Part shown: piece by piece, positions 16,615 to 24,866 of the stretch | Numbering within the stretch: the stretch's first letter is position 1 | How the letters are laid out: every line of letters starts with the position of its first letter | Assembly (NCBI GenBank): GCA_902788785.1 | Contig: CADALT010000023.1 | Span: 1 to 47,784, forward strand | Origin: an uncultured Ruminococcus sp. | Lineage (GTDB): Bacteria; Bacillota; Clostridia; Oscillospirales; Ruminococcaceae | Direction: 5' to 3' | Length of the DNA: 47,784 nt | Position numbers and translations under genes: made by a program | The notes under the pieces: model-generated | The model's input: the letters and a program-made list of their open reading frames with translations, nothing else | Databases searched by the model: none | Told to the model about the DNA's origin: nothing

Positions 16615-17930
16615 TGGATGTGCGCAGTGCTCTTGAAAATGCAGTAGAGATGTCTGTGTTCGCCTTTACCGGCGGTATGGTTGTACATTGTTTCTTCGAT
16701 GACAGGGTAAAGGTCACGCTGAAAAAAGTCGGGCTCGTGTTTGTGCTGTTCATATTGCTCTCGCTCGCCGATGATCTTATGGCAAAAATTCTGGGTTTTG
16801 AATTTCTCATGATGCCCGGCATATTTTTTGTGCCGCCTGTGGTGATGCAGTTTGGCGCAAAACAAGGCTTAGCCGGATTTTTTAAAGGCTTGCTGAATTT
16901 TTTGCTGATAGATCTGCTCCTGATAGTGTATTACTATGAGATGGTGGCGCTGTCAGCTTATGTGTTGGATATAAAAAATGCCGAAGATACAGATGTTTTC
17001 TATTATGTGCTGATAACGCTGATATTCCTTATGGGAGCGGCGCTGTGGTTTATTATGGTGCGCCGTGGTACGACGATGCCTTTCCGCCGCAGCGACAAAC
17101 TGCTGACAGTCTTGCTGTTCTTTATAACTATGCTGAATATGTCAACGATCGTCGATCCCGAGGAAAACAATGTTGAGCTGCTCGATAAACAAACCGTCTC
17201 TGTCATGATGCTGCTGCTTTTGCTGGTCATGCCCGTGATGATATTCAAGAACCGTCAGAGCGCTTATTTCAGCGAGAAGAGCGCCTATAACGAAAGCTAC
17301 CTCGAAGCGGAACTCGCAGCATCGAGGCATTACCGTGAATCTCAGGAGGAGACCAGAGCCTTCCGCCACGATATGCGCAATAATCTCAATCTGCTGGCAA
17401 GTCTTATGAAAGAGCATGACTATGAGGCGGCAGAGCAGTATATAGCTGATCTTGCAGGCGGATTGGCGGAGCTTTCACCCAGGATAGTCACAGGTGACGA
17501 TATGCTGGATTCGCTCATATCCTCAAAGCTTGCAGACTTTGACCGACAGGGGATAGAGCTGACTGTAAAGGGCGTTATAGAGGGCGGACTGGACTGGAAG
17601 CCCATAGACATATGTGCGGTGTTCGCCAATGCTATAGATAATGCCGCCGCAGCCTGTAAGGAAGTGCCCGAGGGCATGGATAAGTACATAAGGCTGTCAT
17701 TTCGCAAGACCGAGCTGCAAAGGGTCATGACCATAACCAACAGTACCGCAGGCAAGGTGGACTGCGCAAAGCTCATGTCGGGCGAGGGCAGGTATACCAC
17801 TAAGAAAGATAAATCGCAGCATGGTTTCGGTATGCGCAATATCAGGCGCACAGTGGAGAGATACGGCGGTGTAATGCAGATATCCTCCGAGGAAAACGAA
17901 TTCCGTATGACTATAGTTCTTACGCAGTGA
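16614..17930 (+). CDS. AgrC-like sensor histidine kinase (GHKL ATPase)
   Basis: 438 residues. The N-terminal half holds about six membrane helices (to about residue 212), followed by a coiled linker. The dimerisation region has the phosphoacceptor His252 in RHDMRNNLN. The C-terminal ATPase domain (about 330-438) is of the HATPase_c_5 type, with the N-box NAIDNAAAA and a G-box HGFGMRNI. This architecture is the quorum-sensing/peptide-sensing group of kinases that pair with LytTR regulators. No small signal-peptide gene was found nearby, so the ligand is unknown. AAGGAGG lies upstream within the preceding gene. Confidence 0.94.
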   Translation: MDVRSALENAVEMSVFAFTGGMVVHCFFDDRVKVTLKKVGLVFVLFILLSLADDLMAKILGFEFLMMPGIFFVPPVVMQFGAKQGLAGFFKGLLNFLLIDLLLIVYYYEMVALSAYVLDIKNAEDTDVFYYVLITLIFLMGAALWFIMVRRGTTMPFRRSDKLLTVLLFFITMLNMSTIVDPEENNVELLDKQTVSVMMLLLLLVMPVMIFKNRQSAYFSEKSAYNESYLEAELAASRHYRESQEETRAFRHDMRNNLNLLASLMKEHDYEAAEQYIADLAGGLAELSPRIVTGDDMLDSLISSKLADFDRQGIELTVKGVIEGGLDWKPIDICAVFANAIDNAAAACKEVPEGMDKYIRLSFRKTELQRVMTITNSTAGKVDCAKLMSGEGRYTTKKDKSQHGFGMRNIRRTVERYGGVMQISSEENEFRMTIVLTQ

Positions 17931-17950
17931 CAGTAAATAAATATCATATA

Positions 17951-17981
17951 CAGCATCGTTAAATAAACGGTGCTGTTTTTT
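17951..17981 (+). terminator. Terminator of the two-component operon
   Basis: CAGCATCGTT (17951-17960) pairs with AACGGTGCTG (17966-17975), with one G-T pair and a 5-nt loop, then T6. Confidence 0.9.
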
Positions 17982-17983
17982 AG

Positions 17984-18004
17984 CATTTCACACGATGTGA
18001 AATG
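17984..18004. promoter_or_regulatory. Perfect 9-bp inverted repeat upstream of the CPBP protease gene
   Basis: Arms CATTTCACA (17984-17992) and TGTGAAATG (17996-18004) flank CGA. It lies about 40 bp upstream of an extended -10 box, a position suited to an activator. It sits after the kinase terminator, so it belongs to the downstream gene. Confidence 0.5.
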
Positions 18005-18042
18005 TCGTTTGCACGATAAAGCCGCAATTGTCATTCGGAATG

Positions 18043-18051
18043 TGCTATATT
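18043..18051 (+). promoter_or_regulatory. Extended -10 promoter of the CPBP protease gene
   Basis: TG-C-TATATT, with TG at 18043-18044 and TATATT at 18046-18051, lacks a recognisable -35 at proper spacing. That fits an activator-dependent promoter. Confidence 0.45.
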
Positions 18052-18080
18052 GGATACATCGAAAGAAAGGAGAGAGCATT

Positions 18081-18920
18081 ATGTTCAAGAAGAAGGAAAA
18101 ACAAGCAAAAGAGAAAAAACTTACAAGGAAGAAGTGCATAGGGCTGGTGCTGCTCTGTTTGATAGTTTGCTTGGCTTTCATGATAATTGGCGCTGTTATA
18201 GCAGAGATAGCACATTGGAGCGATGCGCTGATGTACTTGGGCGAGATCGCAGGTGTAGTGCTGTGCATATTTATGATAAAGGAACAGACTGGTGAAAAGC
18301 TGAGTTCTAAGCTGAAGTTCAAGGGCTTTGATTTTTCGGTGCCCGTGATGATAGTGCTGTTTGACTGGGGCTTCAACCATATATTCACCCACCTGATAGG
18401 TCTTATAGGTTCACATTTCACCACCGTCAAGCCGAACGGTTCGGAAGAAGACCTCATCGAATTTATTCTCACGGGAGTGATCTTAGCACCCATCTGTGAA
18501 GAACTGCTTTTCCGCTTCTGCAATATCTCGATACTCAGGCAGAAGTTCGGCAGAGTATTTACGATCATAGCGACCGGAGTACTTTTCGCAGCAGTTCATC
18601 TTTATAATATCCAGGGCTTTGCAGAAGTTATGGTGGGCGGTATTTTATATGCATATATCTTCATGAAGACGAATAATATCCTGTATACCATGGGCGCTCA
18701 TGCACTGCACAATGCTTTGTGCCTTATGCCCATGGAAAAGATCTGTATCAGCGGTGTGCCCATGTACTACGAGGTGAACGGCTTTTCACAGTACAGCGTG
18801 CCCTACCTTATCATATGCGCAGTGCTTGCGGCAGCAGCAATGGTATACTGTATAAAATATTTCAGACCAAAGTTCATCGGAGAAAAGAATGATCTGACCA
18901 TCGAATTGGTCACAGCATGA
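18081..18920 (+). CDS. CPBP family intramembrane metalloprotease
   Basis: 279 residues. A very basic N-terminus (12 Lys in the first 18 residues) is followed by about seven or eight membrane helices. The CPBP (CAAX protease/bacteriocin-processing, Abi) core has the three conserved motifs: EELLFR (Glu140, Glu141, Arg145), FAAVH (His173) and HALHNAL (His207/His210). Such glutamate proteases cut within the membrane and in Firmicutes are often linked to bacteriocin self-immunity or signal-peptide processing. ATG 18081 has AAGGAG 8-9 nt upstream. Its position after an AgrC/AgrA-type pair and the upstream palindrome suggest it is part of that response (inference). Confidence 0.92.
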   Translation: MFKKKEKQAKEKKLTRKKCIGLVLLCLIVCLAFMIIGAVIAEIAHWSDALMYLGEIAGVVLCIFMIKEQTGEKLSSKLKFKGFDFSVPVMIVLFDWGFNHIFTHLIGLIGSHFTTVKPNGSEEDLIEFILTGVILAPICEELLFRFCNISILRQKFGRVFTIIATGVLFAAVHLYNIQGFAEVMVGGILYAYIFMKTNNILYTMGAHALHNALCLMPMEKICISGVPMYYEVNGFSQYSVPYLIICAVLAAAAMVYCIKYFRPKFIGEKNDLTIELVTA

Positions 18921-19002
18921 ACATGATGTGTGATCTTCGGGTCACTGTAGAAGAAAATTAAAGTGAAGAATAAAAGAACCGATAACATATAAACGGATGA
19001 CA

Positions 19003-19033
19003 GCCCGAGGGTGACCTCGGGCTTTTGTGTTTT
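19003..19033 (+). terminator. Terminator of the CPBP protease gene
   Basis: GCCCGAGG and CCTCGGGC form a perfect 8-bp stem with a GTGA loop, followed by a T-rich tract. Confidence 0.92.
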
Positions 19034-19060
19034 TTATGCAGAATGTGAGCGAATCGTGTC

Positions 19061-19089
19061 TTGACAATGAACTAAGGCTGTGTTATAAT
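19061..19089 (+). promoter_or_regulatory. Perfect consensus promoter of the eight-gene phosphosignalling operon
   Basis: TTGACA (19061-19066) and TATAAT (19084-19089), 17-bp spacer. No other terminator or strong promoter was seen until 28666, so it should drive all genes from 19211 to 28651. Confidence 0.85.
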
Positions 19090-19130
19090 TTTTAAATAGG
19101 TATAATATCTTTAAAATATTTATATCAAAT

Positions 19131-19167
19131 GCCGAAAAGGGGACAGGCGTATCTTGTCCGCAACGGC
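19131..19167 (+). other. Structured leader RNA before the GNAT gene
   Basis: Within the ~115-nt leader, GCCG (19131-19134) pairs with CGGC (19164-19167), and GGACA (19141-19145) with TGTCC (19155-19159). This gives a two-tier stem-loop. No poly-T follows, so it is not a terminator. I do not recognise a known riboswitch class. Confidence 0.4.
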
Positions 19168-19210
19168 TTGAAATAAAGTTTTGATGTATTTACAGCTGAT
19201 AGGTGATAAC

Positions 19211-19678
19211 ATGATAAAATATGAAAAAGCAGGCATGGCTGATATATCTGTGCTGACAGAACTAAGGCTTGCCTATCTTACAGAGGATCACGGCGGACTG
19301 ACGGAAGCTGAAACACAGAAGATAGCATCGCAGCTGCCGTTGTATTACAGCGAACATCTTGATAAAGACCTGTTCGTGTACGTGTGCAGGGCTGATGGTA
19401 AGATAGTGAGCTGTGTGTTTTTGTATGTTTCACATATGCCGCCCAACCCCGATTTTATAAACGGCAGGACGGGCACAGTGCTCAATGTATATACCCTGCC
19501 CGACCACAGGCGCAGGGGCATCGCAGGCAGACTTATGCAGGATATGCTTGATGATGCAAAGGCAATGGGGCTTGACTATGTGGAGCTCAAAGCCACTGAT
19601 ATGGGTCGGGGACTTTATAAGTCACTGGGCTTTAAAGATGTGGTCTCTAAATATCATAGTATGAAGTATGTTTTATAA
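19211..19678 (+). CDS. GNAT family N-acetyltransferase
   Basis: 155 residues covering a single GNAT fold. The acetyl-CoA pyrophosphate-binding motif is PDHRRRGIAGRLM (near residue 101), and the C-terminal YKSLGFKDV motif is typical. Substrate unknown. ATG 19211 was preferred to an upstream in-frame ATG because AGGTGAT lies just before it, although this site is weak. It is the promoter-proximal gene of the operon; only 23 bp separate it from the coiled-coil protein gene. It may acetylate a component of the system, such as the conserved N-terminus of the next protein, but that is speculation. Confidence 0.9.
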   Translation: MIKYEKAGMADISVLTELRLAYLTEDHGGLTEAETQKIASQLPLYYSEHLDKDLFVYVCRADGKIVSCVFLYVSHMPPNPDFINGRTGTVLNVYTLPDHRRRGIAGRLMQDMLDDAKAMGLDYVELKATDMGRGLYKSLGFKDVVSKYHSMKYVL

Positions 19679-19701
19679 GTTATAAGAAAGCAGGTCATGT
19701 A

Positions 19702-20973
19702 ATGAGCGGACCTAAGGTCGATACGGCAGAGCTGCGCCGTCAGGAGCTTATGAGGCTCGAAGCAGCAAGAGAAGTTCGCCAGAAGCTCTGCGAAGAGATA
19801 ATGGATACCATCAGGCGTATAGATAAGCAGTGTGCTGAGGTCTGCGGTCTGCTTGATGAGGACGGCGGCTATGCGGATAATTCAAGTGAGATAAAAAAGC
19901 ACAGAGAGGTCTGCAAGAAAAAGCTGGACAAGCTTTATGACCGTGTGCGTGCAGGCAATGAGATGTTCGATACAGATGAGGCACGGGCTGAGCTTAATGA
20001 GATAAAGCGTGAGTTTGATCTGCAGGACGATATAAAACGCAGCATGGAACTTATTGAGCACAGTGAAAGACTGCAAAGCATAAAACGTCAGAACGAAGCC
20101 ATGGCAGGCACAAGGCGCAGGATACTTCAGGATATAAAGGAAAATACCGTCGCTGTCGATGATATGTATGAATTTGATACAAGGGCTGATGCCTTCGAGC
20201 AGGAGCTCACCCAAATGATGAACGAGGGTGAGATGACGGGTATGCATAAAAATTCCATACTGCTGCTTTTGCAGGATCTTCACGAACTCAGGCGCAGCGG
20301 TATGCCTGCGGATACTTCCTGCAAAAGGCTGCAAAGGCTTTACGGGCAGTATGAGAAGGTAGGTGCGCTCATACACAGCGAGATGGACGTTATGAGGGCG
20401 GTATACAAGGAATACTGCACACAGTGCTTCGACCTGGAGGGTGGACCTGCGGCAATGTCGGATTTCTCCTCGGTGGCTGAACTTAAAGAGGCGGCAGAAA
20501 AAATGCGTGAGCGTGCAAAGTGCAGGCTTTCGAGCGAATATATCAAGCGCCAGATAGACGATGTTATGAAAAAGCACGGCTACGATGTGGTCAATTCCGA
20601 ACTTCTGCATGAAGCGGATGCTAAGGGTCAGGCGCTTTACGGGGTGGATAAGGACTCCGCCATAAATGTGTTTGTCTCCGATGAGGGACAGGTCACTATG
20701 CGAGTGGTGGGTATAGGCTTTGATGAGGACATCAGCGAGCAGGAGAGCGAAAGGCTCTATCAGCAGCAGTGCGCCTTTTGCAGCCTTCATCCGCAGCTCA
20801 CAAAGGAACTTGAGATGCGTGGGGTGATACTGCATACCAAAAAGCATAATCCCCCCGATAAGAAATTCAATAAAAAGATAAAGACCCGTGTGCGTACCGA
20901 GAACGCCGCTGCGGACCGCAGGAAGAAAGAGCTCAAACGGCAGGGTCTGCGTATGATGCATAAGGAGAGTTGA
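19702..20973 (+). CDS. Coiled-coil protein with MSGPKVD N-terminus, unknown function
   Basis: 423 residues, highly charged, no membrane segment. It starts MSGPKVDTAELRRQE; I recall MSGPK-type N-termini from other uncharacterised bacterial proteins, usually followed by helical heptads, but I know no function. Heptad-rich helices (Arg/Glu/Leu) cover most of residues 8-310. A more globular part (about 310-375) includes DSAINVFVSDEGQVTMRVVG, which looks like a small beta domain. The C-terminus (about 380-423) is strongly basic. The weak ribosome site AGCAGG precedes the ATG. It lies between GNAT and FHA genes in the operon and could be a structural adaptor or substrate of the AAA+ ATPase (inference). 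Confidence 0.85.
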   Translation: MSGPKVDTAELRRQELMRLEAAREVRQKLCEEIMDTIRRIDKQCAEVCGLLDEDGGYADNSSEIKKHREVCKKKLDKLYDRVRAGNEMFDTDEARAELNEIKREFDLQDDIKRSMELIEHSERLQSIKRQNEAMAGTRRRILQDIKENTVAVDDMYEFDTRADAFEQELTQMMNEGEMTGMHKNSILLLLQDLHELRRSGMPADTSCKRLQRLYGQYEKVGALIHSEMDVMRAVYKEYCTQCFDLEGGPAAMSDFSSVAELKEAAEKMRERAKCRLSSEYIKRQIDDVMKKHGYDVVNSELLHEADAKGQALYGVDKDSAINVFVSDEGQVTMRVVGIGFDEDISEQESERLYQQQCAFCSLHPQLTKELEMRGVILHTKKHNPPDKKFNKKIKTRVRTENAAADRRKKELKRQGLRMMHKES

Positions 20974-20978
20974 TAAGG

Positions 20979-21659
20979 ATGGCGACCATCATATGTCCGC
21001 AGTGCGGATTTGAAAATCCCGTGGGAAGCAGTATCTGCGAGATATGTGCAGAACCTTTGGCAAAAAGCACTGATGAAAGAGCGCAGGAGAATGTTCGGAT
21101 ATCGCAGCCTGCCGCACCGCTGCCTACAGTGGCACAGTCGGCGATAACGCCCGAGAGCACCAGAGAGTATTTCGTGTTCTGCCCCGAGTCACAGACCAAG
21201 ACCGTGCTGCCAAACGGCAGCGTCAGGAAGTTTTTCTGCGAGGGCTGCAAGATAGAGCATGAGATAGATGATTTTCTCTGGCAGATAGAGATGCGTGACA
21301 AAGAGACACCTCCTGAGCAGGCAGCTTTTGAGGAAGATACAGGCACAGTGGGCGACGAACTCTGGCTGGAGGAAGTAAATACCCATGCCAGGATAGATAT
21401 AGCAAAGCCCGGCGGAACTCTGGGAAGATACGGCAATTTCGGCTCGGACTTTTTCCTGTCAAGGAATATGCATACGGTGTCGGGCGAGCATTGCCGCATA
21501 ACCTATGAGTACGGCTCGTGGGTATTAAGACATATCAGCCATACCAACAATACGGTGTATAACGGTATGGAGCTTGAAAGGGAAGCGCCTAATCTTCTGG
21601 AAAACGGCAGACAGCTGACCTTGGCAGGCACAGTCACCTTTACGGTGCGCATAGGCTGA
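20979..21659 (+). CDS. Zinc-ribbon and FHA-domain protein
   Basis: 226 residues. An N-terminal zinc ribbon has Cys6-x2-Cys9 and Cys20-x2-Cys23. A second Cys set (Cys68, then Cys87-x2-Cys90) suggests another zinc-binding unit. The C-terminal FHA domain (about 140-226) shows its hallmark residues: GR at 149-150, SGEH at 168-171 and the NTVYNG turn at 190-195. FHA domains bind phosphothreonine peptides, so this is the likely reader of marks set by the kinase and erased by the PP2C protein encoded downstream. ATG 20979 was chosen (AAGGAG 11 nt upstream); the in-frame TTG at 20970 lies within the preceding gene's stop region. The stop overlaps the next start (TGATG). Confidence 0.92.
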   Translation: MATIICPQCGFENPVGSSICEICAEPLAKSTDERAQENVRISQPAAPLPTVAQSAITPESTREYFVFCPESQTKTVLPNGSVRKFFCEGCKIEHEIDDFLWQIEMRDKETPPEQAAFEEDTGTVGDELWLEEVNTHARIDIAKPGGTLGRYGNFGSDFFLSRNMHTVSGEHCRITYEYGSWVLRHISHTNNTVYNGMELEREAPNLLENGRQLTLAGTVTFTVRIG

Positions 21660-22231
21660 TGTATCTGGACAGGATGATATTCCCCATAGAAACGCTGGGA
21701 CCGGGACAGCGGCTGGTCATCTGGACGGCGGGCTGCACAAAGCACTGCAAGGGCTGTGCTAATCCCGAGCTTTGGGAGACCCGTGGCAGGCGGCAGCGCA
21801 GTACGGGGGAGATAGCAGGCATGATACGCCGCATAGCCGCAGAACATCATATCGACGGCATCACCATAAGCGGCGGCGACCCTCTGGAACAGGCGCATGA
21901 ACTGCTTGAACTGCTGGATGAGATAGCCGGTATTACCGAGGATATCCTCGTATATACCGGCTTTACATATGATGAGCTGGACTCGGTGCTGACAGTGGAA
22001 GAGCTTGCGCACCTGCGCAGCCGTGTCGGCGTGCTGATAGACGGCAGGTATGTGGAGGACCTCAATACGCCCGATACAGCGCTCAGGGGTTCATCGAACC
22101 AGGATATCATATTTTTCAAAGATGAACTGCGTGAGCGCTATGAACAGCATATGGCGCAGGGACGCAGGATACAGAACGTTTATATGGGCAGCCGACTTAT
22201 CTCGGTGGGCATACATGACAGAGAACAATAG
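21659..22231 (+). CDS. NrdG-like radical SAM protein (4Fe-4S single cluster domain)
   Basis: 190 residues. The radical SAM cluster motif is Cys26-x3-Cys30-x2-Cys33 (CTKHCKGC), followed by the SAM-binding SGGDPLEQA motif (near residue 78) and an NrdG-type C-terminal half with VLIDGRYVEDL. The family includes activators of anaerobic ribonucleotide reductase. Here no nrdD lies next to it; the gene is overlapped by the FHA gene stop and followed 10 bp later by the AAA+ gene. It may install a radical or modification on a component of this system rather than on NrdD, or serve NrdD encoded elsewhere. I am sure of the fold, not of the substrate. Confidence 0.92.
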   Translation: MYLDRMIFPIETLGPGQRLVIWTAGCTKHCKGCANPELWETRGRRQRSTGEIAGMIRRIAAEHHIDGITISGGDPLEQAHELLELLDEIAGITEDILVYTGFTYDELDSVLTVEELAHLRSRVGVLIDGRYVEDLNTPDTALRGSSNQDIIFFKDELRERYEQHMAQGRRIQNVYMGSRLISVGIHDREQ

Positions 22232-22241
22232 GAGAAAAACT

Positions 22242-24104
22242 ATGAAAAAGCACAGTGTACCAAAATGGCAGCAGGAGATATCCAGCTTCAAGGGCATAAA
22301 GAGCACATTTATAATAGAGGGCAACATCAACGATTTCTACCCGCTTTATGACGGCAAGGAACTGCCCGTGGCATTCGTTGACCTCAATATGACCTTGCTG
22401 CGCCTTTTTAATGAGCGCAGGGAGGATACGGATTTTGAGTTCATGTTCTGCGACCCCGCAACGGGTATATATAATAAATTCGGCGACAGGTACGGTAATA
22501 TCGAGGAGATGCTCAATAAGTATTCGGTATCGAACGATGAAGAACCTCTGCCCTTCGGTGTGGACAGGCTGTTCAAGAAATCCTGCAAGCTCGATGACAT
22601 CGAACAGCTTTCAAATGTCATCAGGAATGCTATGGTGGATACCGACAGGCAGAAGCCCGTGGCGGTGGTAATGAACTTCGTATCGAGATATATCTCGTCA
22701 CCCACTACCCTCGAACCTGCGGAGAACAAAATGTTCCTGAACCTGCTGTTCGCATCGCTGAATGCCGCAAGGATAAACGATGACTTCAATACACTGATAA
22801 TGATAGTGGAGAAGTTCAACGACCTGCCTGCATGGTTCTTCTACAATAACCCGAATGTAAGGACTATCTCCATACCTAATCCCGATAAGGATATAAGAAC
22901 GATATTTATAGATAAGGAGTATCTGGAATTTCGTGATGACCCGTCGCTTGTTAAGATCAAGGATAAGTTCATAGATGTTACGGAAGGGCTCAAGCACAGA
23001 GAGCTCAAGGAACTTAGGAACCTCTATCAGCGCCTGCTGGTGAGAAAGCCGGGTACAGAGCTGCTTGATGCGGTGTCCATATACAAGTACGGCATCATTG
23101 AGAATATGTGGCACTCCATAGATAGGGAGAAGATAGCAGACCTTGAAGAACTGCTCAAACAGCGTGTAATGGGACAGGATCAGGCAGTCAGCAAGACGGT
23201 GAATATCGTAAAGCGTGCAGTGTCGGGACTTTCGGGCTTGCAGCATTCATCGGGACAGAACAAGCCAAGAGGTGTGCTGTTCTTTGCAGGACCCACGGGC
23301 ACAGGTAAGACCGAGCTTACAAAGGCGCTCTCGGAACAGCTTTTCGGTGATGAGAACAACTGCATACGTTTCGATATGAGCGAATTTTCCGAGTCCCATG
23401 CGGCACAGAAGCTTTTCGGCGCACCTCCCGGATATGTGGGCTACGAGGCAGGCGGTCAGCTGACCAATGCCATCAAAGAGCGCCCATTCTCGATACTGCT
23501 TTTTGATGAGATAGAAAAAGCTCACCCATCTATCATGGATAAATTCCTGCAAATACTGGAAGACGGCAGAATGACAGATGGTCAGGGCAATACCGTGTAT
23601 TTCTCGGAAACTCTGATAATCTTCACCAGCAATCTGGGTATAACAAGGCAGTATACCGATGCATCGGGCAGAGAGTGCAGGGAACAGCTGGTATTCCCAA
23701 GCGAACCCTATGAGGAGATAAAGCCCAAGGTACTCAGCGCTATAAAGGATCATTTCAAGCCCGAGGTGCTCAACCGTATAGGCAATAATGTGATAGTATA
23801 CGATTTCATCAGACCCGAGGCGGCTAAGGCTATAGTGCGTGGTCAGCTGAAAAAGATAAATGCAAGGATACTCAAACAGAACAAGATAACCGTCAATGTC
23901 ACCGATGGACTGTTAGAGCATTTCTATGAGCTGGCAGGCAGAGATGAGGTGCTGGAAATGGGCGGCCGAGGTATCGGCAACCTGATGGAGGAGCAGTTCA
24001 TAAATCCTCTGGCGGAGTATATATTTGAAGCTTCCTGCGATGCAGGCGATACTGTCACAGCTGACTGCGAGGGCGGCAGCGTGGCTTTTCATAAGGGAGA
24101 ATGA
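22242..24104 (+). CDS. ClpB/ClpA-like AAA+ ATPase with degenerate first AAA domain
   Basis: 620 residues. The C-terminal half is a complete class 2 Clp/Hsp100 AAA module: Walker A GPTGTGKT (350-357), pore loop GYVGYE (397-402), Walker B ILLFDE (419-424), sensor 1 FTSN (near 461), Arg finger in VLNRIG (512), sensor 2 GGRGI (near 575). The N-terminal ~300 residues start with FIIEGNINDFY and end with a VRTISIPNPDKDIRTIF segment. Together these look like an AAA+ domain that has lost its P-loop (moderate confidence). There is no Clp N-domain and no IGF/IGL ClpP loop that I can identify. It probably threads or remodels a partner in this operon. AGGAGA precedes ATG 22242. Confidence 0.93.
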   Translation: MKKHSVPKWQQEISSFKGIKSTFIIEGNINDFYPLYDGKELPVAFVDLNMTLLRLFNERREDTDFEFMFCDPATGIYNKFGDRYGNIEEMLNKYSVSNDEEPLPFGVDRLFKKSCKLDDIEQLSNVIRNAMVDTDRQKPVAVVMNFVSRYISSPTTLEPAENKMFLNLLFASLNAARINDDFNTLIMIVEKFNDLPAWFFYNNPNVRTISIPNPDKDIRTIFIDKEYLEFRDDPSLVKIKDKFIDVTEGLKHRELKELRNLYQRLLVRKPGTELLDAVSIYKYGIIENMWHSIDREKIADLEELLKQRVMGQDQAVSKTVNIVKRAVSGLSGLQHSSGQNKPRGVLFFAGPTGTGKTELTKALSEQLFGDENNCIRFDMSEFSESHAAQKLFGAPPGYVGYEAGGQLTNAIKERPFSILLFDEIEKAHPSIMDKFLQILEDGRMTDGQGNTVYFSETLIIFTSNLGITRQYTDASGRECREQLVFPSEPYEEIKPKVLSAIKDHFKPEVLNRIGNNVIVYDFIRPEAAKAIVRGQLKKINARILKQNKITVNVTDGLLEHFYELAGRDEVLEMGGRGIGNLMEEQFINPLAEYIFEASCDAGDTVTADCEGGSVAFHKGE

Positions 24105-24107
24105 TAT

Positions 24108-24866
24108 ATGTTCAGATATGCAGGTCTTGTGGATATAGGCGTACATGAAGATCATAACGACGACCGTGCGCTGATAGACGGCAGAGTGCTGGCTGACGGA
24201 AAGGCAGAGGGCAGCACCGACAGCAGTGTGTTCCATGCGGCAGTGTGCGATGGTGTCGGCGGCGCAAAACAGGGCGCAAGGGCGGCACAGCTCACAGCGG
24301 AAAAGCTGGGCACGCTCGATGCTGAAAACGCAGGGATACCCGAGATAAAAAACCTTATAGAAAAAATAAACCTCGAACTTCTGGAAATACAGAACGCCGA
24401 GGGTACGGACGGCGAGCTTATAACCACCGTGGCAGGTATGGTCGCAAACGGCGATGGGCTGATAGTCTACAATGCAGGTGACAGCAGAGTGTACCGCCAG
24501 CGTGGACGGTTCATAAGGCTGCTTTCCAAAGACCATTCGTATGTACAGCTTATGGTGGATATGGGCAAGCTTGATGCCGGGGACGCAAAGTTTCATCCCA
24601 AGCGCAATATCATAAACAAATGTATCGGTTATGAGATAAAGGCAGCTCCGAGGGTGGTCGAGTTCGATGACCTGCTTGCGGGCGATGTCATAATGCTGTG
24701 CTCCGATGGTATCAGCGATGTGCTGGAAGATAAGGAGATAAGCGAGATGATCTCGCAGCATACCGACCTTGCAGAGTGCTGCGGCGCACTGCGTGATGCG
24801 GCGGTATCCAAAGGGAGCTTTGATAATATGACTGTACTGCTTGTACGAAAGGAAGGTGCAGAGTAA
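24108..24866 (+). CDS. PP2C-family serine/threonine phosphatase
   Basis: 252 residues, a full PP2C/PPM catalytic domain. Metal- and phosphate-binding motifs are in order: HNDDR (residues ~16-20), CDGVGG (~47), TTVAGM (~105), NAGDSRVYR (~121), CSDGISD (~203) and FDNMTVLLV (~240). It removes phosphate from Ser/Thr, here most likely on proteins marked by the kinase gene that starts the base after its stop codon. It lies 3 bp after the AAA+ gene. The fixed phosphatase-kinase adjacency matches the Stp/Stk pairs of Firmicutes and the PppA/PpkA pair of type VI secretion. Confidence 0.95.
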   Translation: MFRYAGLVDIGVHEDHNDDRALIDGRVLADGKAEGSTDSSVFHAAVCDGVGGAKQGARAAQLTAEKLGTLDAENAGIPEIKNLIEKINLELLEIQNAEGTDGELITTVAGMVANGDGLIVYNAGDSRVYRQRGRFIRLLSKDHSYVQLMVDMGKLDAGDAKFHPKRNIINKCIGYEIKAAPRVVEFDDLLAGDVIMLCSDGISDVLEDKEISEMISQHTDLAECCGALRDAAVSKGSFDNMTVLLVRKEGAE

